In this document: in pieces, positions 55,950 through 64,000 of the stretch | Layout of the letters: every line of letters begins with the position of its first letter | How positions within the stretch are numbered: the stretch's first letter is position 1 | Assembly (NCBI GenBank): GCA_034440615.1 | Contig: JAOTOM010004003.1 | Coordinates: 62,001 to 126,000, forward strand | Direction of reading: 5' to 3' | Source of the DNA: Ashinkailepas kermadecensis | Taxonomy: Eukaryota > Arthropoda > Thecostraca > Neolepadidae | DNA length: 64,000 nt | Notes under the pieces: model-generated | Told to the model about the DNA's origin: nothing | The model's database searches: none | The model's input: only the letters and a program-made list of their open reading frames with translations | Made by a program: the position numbers and the translations under genes

Positions 55950-56375
55950 CAGTTCGCGTCATTGTGTGCACGTCTGCACAGGACGTACAGCGGGTGGTGC
56001 AGCAGTTCGCGTCATTATGCGCACGTCTGCACATGACGTACAGCGGGTGGTGCAGCAGTTCAGGTCACTGTGTGCACGTCTGCACAGGACGTACAGCGGG
56101 TGGTGCAGCAGTTCGCGTCATTATGCGCACGTCTGCACAGGACGTACAGCGGGTGTTGGAGCAGTTCGCGTCATTATGCGCACGTCTGCACAGGACGTAC
56201 AGCGGGTGGTGCAGCAGTTCGCGTCATTATGCGCACGTCTGCACAGGACGTGCAGCGGGTGGTGCAGCAGTTCACTTCACTGTGCGCACGTCTGCACAGG
56301 ACGTACAGCGGGTGGTGCAGCAGTTCACTTCACTGTGCGCACGTCTGCACAGGACGTACAGCGGGTGGTGCTGCA
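55950..56375. repeat. 53-bp minisatellite, 8 copies
   Basis: Unit with gcacgtctgcacaggacgt, acagcgggtggtgcagca and gttcgcgtcattat. The frames through it are artefacts. Confidence 0.96.
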
Positions 56376-57479
56376 GACGGCAGAACACCGCGGAAATACG
56401 TTCCGGATTTGTGTTTCGAAGAGCATGAGTGGGCACATTAACTCCTGTTCGTTGAGGCCTGGCCAACCAGATGACCTTGAGCAACTGCCATACGCACCCA
56501 CACCGGCCCTGGCCGCGCCGGCCAGCAGCCCGGTCGGGTGGTGGCGTGCAAGAAAGGATCATATGGCTGCTTTTCTACTTCGGAGAGCGCATCCAGTACA
56601 GCCTCTTACGTCTGACCGCCAGGTCGAGCGCATCCAGTACAGCCTCTTACGTCTGACCGCCAGGTCGAGCTCATTCGACAGCGTGACTGATGAAAGCAAA
56701 AGTGTTGCGGTGGGGGACGTGGCCAAATACAACGAACATGCGTCCTCAGTATATATTGCACATGGGCATGCGTGCGCTCATGCGGCTCTTTTATTGCGCT
56801 TGCGATGTCCGAATGCGGACGAAACTGGCAAACTCGGCAGTTGACTTAGCGCTGTTGCATTGCGTTCTGCGTAGCCCGCAGTAGGTACTAGTTATTATCG
56901 GTTGCAGTTCCTCGAAACATTAATTATCGCTCAGAATGTGTCGGCATTTGAAAGGCAGATTTCAAGGCAGTTGGTTCATAATTGCGGCAGTACACAGTGC
57001 CTGCGAGCAATCGATTTTCAAATGGTAATGGTGGGGTTCCGTCCCTTCGTGCCGCATTTTCCACTCGCCGCAACCGACTTGAAAGCTACAACCCCTCCCT
57101 TGTCGCGGTCATTGCGAGAGCCGTCTTCGGCTGTGTCTGGCCCCTGACCCGACCTGAACCGACCCGCTGTTTCGTCTCGAAACTTTCTCTTCGTTACCGT
57201 CCGCACAGTCCGCACTTCCCAGTTTCCAGTGCTTTGGCATCCCGGCGTCGTTGTTTTCCATCCGCCGGCCGCCAATCGGCGAGATCAGCATCCGGGCTTT
57301 TGGTGGCCTCTGACCCGCACTCTCGCCCCTCCGGTCGCCCAAGGTCACATTCGGCCCGCAGACGCCGCTGCTGGGCGCTGTGCGGCTCGAAGCGTCGTCC
57401 GGCAGAATGCGGGTCGGCTGATGTTGCCGCGCGTTGTGCTGATGTTGTGCAGTCCCCGGACGCTGATGAAAGCCCGAAC
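56376..57479. other. unassigned DNA, 45-bp duplication
   Basis: 56588-56670 holds two copies of gcatccagtacagcctctta + cgtctgaccgccaggtcgag. No gene recognised in the rest. Confidence 0.4.
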
Positions 57480-57630
57480 TGTCCACACTGTGTGGACGGC
57501 GTGGACTATGTGGACGATTTGGACTGTGTGGACGGTTTGGGCTGTGCGGACGGTCCACACTGTGTGGACGGCTTGGACTGTGTGGACGGTTTGGGCTGGG
57601 CGGACAGTTCACACTATGTGGACGGTTTTG
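57480..57630. repeat. degenerate ~21-bp repeat
   Basis: Variants of actgtgtggacggtttgg repeated about seven times. Confidence 0.85.
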
Positions 57631-58439
57631 ACTGTGTGGGCAGTTCCAGACTAGCGAGTGATCTGGTCTGTGACTGTTTACACTGTGTGGACATTTCTAA
57701 ACTAACTAGTGATCCGGTCTGTGCACCGACTCGATGTTTGTGATGTAATCTCTTCAGAGATCAGCATGTGAACACGTGCCGTTTTCCAAGTGAGCTGATT
57801 TGGGCTTGATTGGCAATGGACTGGAAACAGTGTGATCTAAGTGCACCAGTGTCCTGAATTCGATACTACCCGAGGATGCGATTTTGTTGTTGTTCTACTA
57901 TCTTGCTCGTATAACGTAAAAATGTATTTGCGTCATCCGCATAATGACGTTTTAATGTTAGCGGCACGAGAGTGGCTTTTGAGTCTGTCCGACGTTATTA
58001 ACTTCAATATCTCTCCGTAGTACAACGTGAATTTTTCAGAAGTTCGTAAGCCCGTCATACCAGCTTCAATGGCTCCTACACCTATAATTTAGACCCCATT
58101 AGCAGTTTGCCGATAACCTCTGTAGTGCTGCAACTAGTGGAAACTAAGCCGAGTGATAGTCCGTGTGGGCTGAAACGGCTACATAAAAGCCAATCGATGC
58201 GTGTCGTGTTTTCAGTCCTGTACAACGTGCTCATTTAATCAAGCGCTGCTTCGAAGCACTTCAGGGCAATGGTATCCTACACGGCATGTGACCGTCTGGG
58301 TCGGAGTGGTCTGTTGACGGAGACGTGTCCAGACTGAGGAGTGGAGCTGGTGGCCTGCCGTGACGCCCTGAGTTGTCTAACCGTCAAAGACGCTCGCCCA
58401 CCACTCAGTCGTCGTTGGACAGATCGGTTGTCCACCCCG
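57631..58439. other. unassigned DNA
   Basis: No gene recognised. Confidence 0.3.
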
Positions 58440-59482
58440 GCGCACCAACTGACCCGCCACCTGCCCTCCGGACCACCAACTGACCCGCCACCTGCCCTCC
58501 GGACCACCAACTGACCAGCCACCTGCCCTGCGGACCATCAACTGACCCGTCACCTGCCCTCCGGACTACCAACTGACTCGCCACCTGCCCTCCGGACCAC
58601 CAACTGACCCGCCACCTGCCCTCCGGACCACCAACTGACCCGCCACCTGCCTGCCGGACCACTAACTGACCCGCCACCTACCCTGCGGACCATCAACTGA
58701 CCCGCCACCTGCCCGCCTGACCACCAGCTGACCCGCCACCTGCCCTCCGGACCATCAACTGACCCGCCACCTGCCCTCCGGACCACCAACTGACCCGCCA
58801 CCTGCCCTCCGGACCACCAACTGACCCGCCACCTGCCCTCCGGACCACCAACTGACCCGCCACCTGCCCTCCGGACCACCAGCTGACCCGCCACCTGCCC
58901 TCCGGACCACCAACTGACCCGCCACCTGCCCTCTGGACCATCAACTGACCCGCCACCTGCCCTCCGGACCATCAACTGACCCGCCACCTGCCCACCGGAC
59001 CACCAACTGACCCGCCACCTGGGGACGACTGATCTAGGGGTAAGATGCTCGTCTCGCAATCGAAAGATTGTGGGTTCGAATCTCACCTGTCGCTACTCTT
59101 CGCCCGCGACCAATCGGCGTGAGAGATTGGCGACGCTATATGACTCAGCGGTCGACGTGTCGTAAAACCAATGACCAACCGACCCGCCACCTGCCCGCCG
59201 GACCACCAGCTGACCCGCCACCTGCCCTCCGGACCATCAACTGACCCGCCACCTGCCCTCCGGACCACCAACTGACCCGCCACCTGCCCTCCGGACCATC
59301 AACTGACCCGCCACCTGCCCTCCGGACCATCAACTGACCCGCCACCTGCCCCCGGACCACCAGCTGACCCGCCACCTGCCCTCCGGACCACCAACTGACT
59401 CGCCACCTGCCCTCCGGACCATCAACTGACCCGCCACCTGCCCTCCGGACCACCAGCTGACCCGCCACCTGCCCTCCGGATT
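58440..59482. repeat. 31-bp minisatellite interrupted by a SINE
   Basis: About 28 copies of a 31-bp unit, ccaactgacccgccacctg + ccctccggacca. It is split by SINE copy S3 at 59021-59180. On the minus strand each unit has gggcaggtggcggg, sharing a 12-base core with the 50-bp array at 1-1392. Confidence 0.96.
59021..59180 (+). mobile_element. tRNA-derived SINE, copy S3
   Basis: Same 160-bp SINE as at 29.7 and 34.5 kb: tRNA-like head with A and B boxes, CCAATC / GATTGG and CGACGC / GTGTCG hairpins, tail TAAAACCAATGACCAAC. The sequence gacccgccacct is present on both sides, but it is part of the array unit, so the duplication cannot be measured exactly. Confidence 0.9.
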
Positions 59483-61593
59483 CCGCGCTACAGTGCCGAG
59501 TTGGAGACTAAGGCTGATACTGGTAATAGGTTGAATCTGAATCTGGGTTCGAGTTTGAGTCGGGCTGCGATTTTAGCGAAGTCCATTGGCATAGTTAACC
59601 CGTCTCCGGGCAGGAGGGACGAGCCAGGGTGCCCATTGCGATGCGGGTTATTTGTCGAAGCGATTCTGGTAAATTCGAGAAATGTGCCGTTCGCAGAAAA
59701 AATGGCTTAAGTTTGGTTCAAACTTGGATCCAATCTGACCGCAACCCCGGCTCGCTCGAAGCTGATCATCTGGTTTGTATTAATCCCTGCCTGGCATACG
59801 CGTATATTTCCAGATGCTGCATTTTCTAATCGGTGTTTACGTTTAAAGTTTCAACATCTGCTGGTCAGAGGAGTAGGGTCGGCTTCGGTGATCAGCTGAG
59901 AGGATGCTTTCGGGGGCTTTAAGGTACCAAACGAACCTGCCGTTTTGAGATTATCTAGCATCCTTCGAGGTTTTAAGGTGTCGCTAATATAATTAAGTTC
60001 GCTCCTGGTGGTAGCTTCAGGATCAAATAAGGTAGTCAAATCATAGTTGTATATGCTAGAACTTGCGGGCCGGTGTGCACCTCATAGCAGTAGCTGGTAC
60101 GGCGCGCTAAGCTGCTGAGCCAGCGTCTATGTGCCGATGGCTGACCGACGGCCCTTCGTGACTTCCCGTGTGACTTCCGTCGGGTGTAGAGGCTCAGGCG
60201 GTACGGCCGCCGCTCAGTGAGGTGCACAAACCGGCGTGTCGGATTGCCGTGCGTTGTCCGCTGCCAATTCCAGTTACTGTAAATGAATTTAGCAGCAAGC
60301 AGCACTTTCGAACCGAGTCTTCAGCAACTCTGGTTAAACCTGGCCTTCGCGGTCCAGTCGAGGCTTGCCTCGACTACATCACCAAAACTACAAGAATATC
60401 TAGGCCTCTCAGTTGGACCCCAACTTCTACACTAATATGCCAAATGACTGAGGAAGCCAGAGGCCTCATTGTGTGTCCGAGTGTGTTTGGTTTTATTCAC
60501 CATTCCGACGGGGCATGAATTATTGGCTGGCGTCCATGTTTTACGATGGTCTATTAATTACCTTGTGTCGGATCATTTCAGTTCCAATTTTCCTGAAAGG
60601 CCAGGCCGTTCGTGGCAAATAAATTTAAGCCGATGACGGTGCACAACTGTACAGAGCGCCGCACCCCAGCAACCCTGCGCCGCCACTGAAATTGTCTCGA
60701 ATCTTCTGGGATGTATACGCTGGCGAAAAGAGTGGTCAATTTTGTCTCAGATGCTTAGATAGATGGATATATTTTCTAGGTCACATCTTTCTCGAAAGTG
60801 GAGATGTGTCAACTTCTCCCACGCGCTGGTGGCGTTAGTACGTAAGTACTTCAGTAAGAGAGTACGTAAGTAAGCTAGCAAGTTAATTTTACTTCAAGCA
60901 ACTGGAGTGTGGGTGGAAATGTTCTGCGCAACTCCGTGGGTCATGTAGTTATCTGGTTGGGTGCATTTCTTGATGAGGGAGCTCAGCGAGCAGCACAACG
61001 ACTTAAATTAAGTTGAATTAAACAAATTATGCAACCGTTGATGAGTTAAGAATGCATGCAATTTTGCTGGAAGTTGGGTGTTAAAGGAACCGCCCTCAAC
61101 TGCAGCCTTACCATGTTTGAAAGCATGGATCAATTCGTGGGTACAGCACCCATTAGGACACAACGCAAATGGTGCGGTACCATGGACTATTGTAAATTCG
61201 AAAGATAAGAGTCTGGTATGTGGGACAAATGTGATGTGAAGCTGCAGGAACGTCAGACCTCTGGACAAATTAGGACAGAGACTACTCTGAATTTAATTAT
61301 TTCCACGTACATTTTCTTGGTTTGCTGCGGAAAGTTCATGTGTCCATTAGTGCCCTGTGGCCTACCTCCCGCCGTTTCTGCCCCGATGCTAAATATGTGT
61401 TTCATCTGGGATTGATGGTGCTGTCATCATCTCATATGTGTCGTCGTCTAAGAATGTCATCTGTTAACATCTAAGATAACTTCAAGTTCAAGGTCACCTA
61501 AAGCCACTAGTGGCGTACTTCTGCTAACCACAGCAGTCCCAGGAAAGTCGAACACATTTTAATCAGATTTGCGTACATTGGAAACGACGCTGT
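59483..61593. other. unassigned DNA
   Basis: No gene recognised. Confidence 0.3.
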
Positions 61594-61665
61594 CATCAGG
61601 TATCTTGTCACGCAATCGGGTATCTTGTCACGCATCAGGTATCAGGTATCTTGTCACGCAATCGT
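61594..61665. repeat. short tandem repeat around ggtatcttgtcacgca
   Basis: Three imperfect copies of caggtatcttgtcacgcaat. Confidence 0.85.
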
Positions 61666-62427
61666 CAACTTCGCCTATGCTGAATTGTTATCGGGCTGTA
61701 GGTTACCAGACTTGCACCCTTGTGCGTGAATGATTGGAATCGTGAGCTAGACGACGTTCCCACAACATTCCATGCATGAATATTCGTCATGACAAAAATT
61801 CGTCCCGGTAGCTCCGGTAGCTCCGCCTCAGTAGCTCAGCTGATTGGAGCGCTGACCTGCACTGGCCTCCACTAGAGGTGGCAAGTGCCCAGAATATTGA
61901 GGCCGAACCCGGTGACCGACCGGTCCGATGGGACCAGGCCCGGTCGGGGACCGGTCAAAATGCACTGAAGCCCGGTCAAAGTACCGGTTTTACGACATGC
62001 TTTTTCGACATGAAATATTAGCATGTATTTTTACGCTAAATTCAGGTGATATAGGCAATTCGCATCTTCAAACACCTCATTCATTCCCAGAAGAGGAATT
62101 GAAATAAGCCTATTATCGACACTTTTCACATTGGAAGGCATGAATAACATGGTGAATACAAAACAATACTTAATACACCAGTTGTACCCATCGCCATCCT
62201 CAATCTAAGGATATAAAACTTGAGTGTTAAACCACCAAAATTTGATTCATTCTGTTTGATTCATTCACTCTCCTCAATATGTCAAAGGTGGCATCATATA
62301 TCTAATGATCATGCCAGATTCAGAAATCCAACTTGTAATATTATTCAATCTTCAACCTCATCATAATCTATGAACACCATATAAATGGCATCTTTTACTT
62401 TTTATTGGGTGGTTCACGAAGCACTTC
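61666..62427. other. unassigned DNA with CCGGTC cluster
   Basis: 61872-61985 starts tagaggtggcaa and is dense in accggtc/cccggtc words, which resembles the ends of some hAT elements. No second end found. No gene. Confidence 0.3.
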
Positions 62428-62661
62428 ATGCAATCTGCTAATCGGCGCTGCACAAACTGCTTCGCCGGTGGGCTGCGGATTGGGAAATGTCGACGGGAGT
62501 GTCGATTGGGAATGAACGACGGCGCCAAACGAGGAATCAAGCTGCTGCAGGACCTGATGGACCGGATCTGGGATGCGGAACAGCTTGAAGACATGGCTCA
62601 GGTCGTGAAATGGCACAGGAAAACTTTCGGTCACGCCAAAGAAAGCTACATGAACTTGTAA
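62428..62661 (+). CDS. hypothetical small ORF
   Basis: 77-codon frame from an ATG, protein-like (CTNCFAGGLRIGKCRREC, then KLLQDLMDRIWDAEQLEDMA, stop at 62659-62661). No family recognised. It could be a terminal exon, since an AATAAA lies at about 62859, but no splice acceptor is convincing. The following 200 bp are a diverged two-copy repeat of the region around its stop codon (tacatgaa-ttg-aaccgtttgt). Confidence 0.2.
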   Translation: MQSANRRCTNCFAGGLRIGKCRRECRLGMNDGAKRGIKLLQDLMDRIWDAEQLEDMAQVVKWHRKTFGHAKESYMNL

Positions 62662-62850
62662 CCGTTTGTAGAAACCATGCTGCCCTGAGTGCTGTACTGA
62701 GTGATTGAGAACGCCGCGCCGTGTTGTGCGTATGTGCAAAGCGTTACATGAATTTGCAACCGTTTGTTGGCACCATGTGCTGTCGTGTCTTGACTGCTGG
62801 GCGATCAAGAGCACCGTGCCGAGTTGTGCGGTTGTGTTGCCATTTGTGCA
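62642..62850. repeat. ~105-bp imperfect tandem duplication
   Basis: Two diverged copies running from tacatgaa-ttg-aaccgtttg through gag-accg-gccg-gttgtgcg. Confidence 0.7.
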
Positions 62851-64000
62851 ATATACAATAAAGCTGAAGGAGCCGACTTTTTGTGGCGCGTTAAGAGCGA
62901 TTGCAATGCTTTTGCAGTCAACTGTACAGAATCAATTTTGTTAATCCTATATGCACTGGACATTTTTGGTCCTCTCAGAGCTGGGGGGCTGCTCCACCCC
63001 CGCCCATGGAACTTCCAAATCCTGCAATTAATTTTCACGAAGCTTGGTATATACATGCACACCTATGCTATCCACGTGACCTGAAATTACGTCCTTGATC
63101 CGTTACCTCTGACGGTCAGTGTTGGAAAACTAGGTCAATGGCCAACAAATATAAGATTCTTGAACTTCGCCGCAAAAAGTCCAATTTGAGTCCGGAAGGG
63201 GCTTTGTACGTTCTCTTATCATTATCTTCCCGTTTTTGGTCACAAGTCACCTTAGGTCATGTCAGGTCACGCAATATTCGGAATTTTATCCGTCAATCAT
63301 GCGTAGGTGACCGAACACTTATTTTTTGGCCATCATGATGGCAAAGTTGTAGTTCGATTTACAATTCGTAAACCAAATTATTTCAATTTAATGTAAAGAG
63401 CGCAGTCCCAAAGTCACAAGGGCCTCACTTGCTTAGTTCAGGAGAGGGAGTAGATTTTCTGATAGGGGGAGCTGGAGCAGCCCCCCCCCCCCTCCAGTGC
63501 TGTTGGGGTTAAAATTATATATCAGACGATAGAGCAGACGATGAGAATTGCGACAGTTTTTGTTTCATCACTCTAGCTCAACTATAAACAGAAAAGCAAC
63601 GCGCTGACAACACGTACTCCTCTCGAGTCAATCACAATATAGCGTACCAGAAGGGTCTTTGAGGCGATTACTTCACCTGCTACTCGGAGATTAAGATTAC
63701 CGACCAAAAGTCACAAATGGAATACCCAGGGTGAATTTCATCATAGAACGGGAATAGCCTGGGGCGAACGTGTTTGGAGAACTGTTTTGAGGAGTGGGAG
63801 ACGCTGTGCATTACAGTGTACACTACACGTTGATTCGATCTCTCATTCTTTGTCTTCAACTTCGTATTCCATGATTTCCACTTGGAAGGCCCCCGTTCGG
63901 CCAGGGAGCTGAATAGAGGCCTTCCAAGCCTCCCTGCCTCCCCGCTTCAGAACGTCTAGCCTAGCGCATATTGGTGATGGAGTGTGGCTCTATTGATCCG
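62851..64000. other. unassigned DNA
   Basis: No gene recognised. A run of 14 C is at 63480-63493. Confidence 0.3.

Noticed and set aside
58277..59468. Arg/Trp/Gly-rich minus-strand frames
   Set aside because: Translations of the 31-bp minisatellite and the SINE.
61008..61268. 86-residue minus-strand frame (THELIHAFKHGKAAVEGG)
   Set aside because: Looks mildly protein-like, but there is no family match, no splice sites and no conserved neighbour.
61829..61880. tRNA-like start (gcctcagtagctcagctgat)
   Set aside because: Only an A-box-like half is present. No cloverleaf or proper B box can be drawn.

Overview
This window is nuclear DNA of a metazoan, most likely an arthropod. The evidence is spliced genes with GT/AG boundaries, a tRNA-Arg with internal Pol III promoter, several LINE families, a tRNA-derived SINE, hAT-like non-autonomous elements, TTAGG-type repeats (the arthropod telomere motif) inside an interspersed repeat, and an MSL2 homologue. 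I cannot place it more precisely. Coding DNA is sparse: three conserved genes are recognised, and most of the rest is transposon debris, minisatellites and unassigned intergenic or intronic DNA.

Layout. 1-1392: a 50-bp minisatellite that begins inside an exon of TGS1 (minus strand; exons 1347-1507 and 1883-2106). 2.1-11.1 kb: AT-rich DNA with a cluster of hAT-like MITEs, LINE tail fragments, two phase-compatible candidate exons on the minus strand, and a fold-back repeat with TTAGG motifs. 11.2-18.5 kb: two decayed CR1/L2-like LINEs; the second keeps an SGNH-esterase ORF1 and an EN-RT ORF2 with an internal 601-bp tandem duplication, and runs into a suspect homopolymer block. 19.6-21.1 kb: an intact one-exon MSL2 gene. 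24.34 kb: tRNA-Arg(TCT). 25-36 kb: microsatellites, two SINE copies, a hammerhead-like Penelope motif and inverted or direct repeats. 37-46 kb: a hAT-like element, a tail-only retro-insertion, two LINE remnants with RNase H-type C-termini, a 78-bp palindromic minisatellite, and a CpG-rich first coding exon of a polypeptide GalNAc-transferase (46067-46551). 47-60 kb: a succession of minisatellites (21, 19, 55, 53, 31 bp), one of them interrupted by a SINE. 60-64 kb: no confident gene.

The three conserved genes (TGS1, RNA cap hypermethylation; MSL2, chromatin ubiquitin ligase; GALNT, Golgi O-glycosylation) are unrelated neighbours, not a pathway. The most interesting signal is in the repeats. 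A 3'-terminal hairpin with a conserved loop-region sequence and covarying stems is shared by LINE remnants with RNase H-like C-termini, by the tRNA-SINE, and by free-standing insertions as short as 47-98 bp flanked by target-site duplications. Second is the minisatellite that appears to have grown out of the TGS1 methyltransferase motif-I exon.
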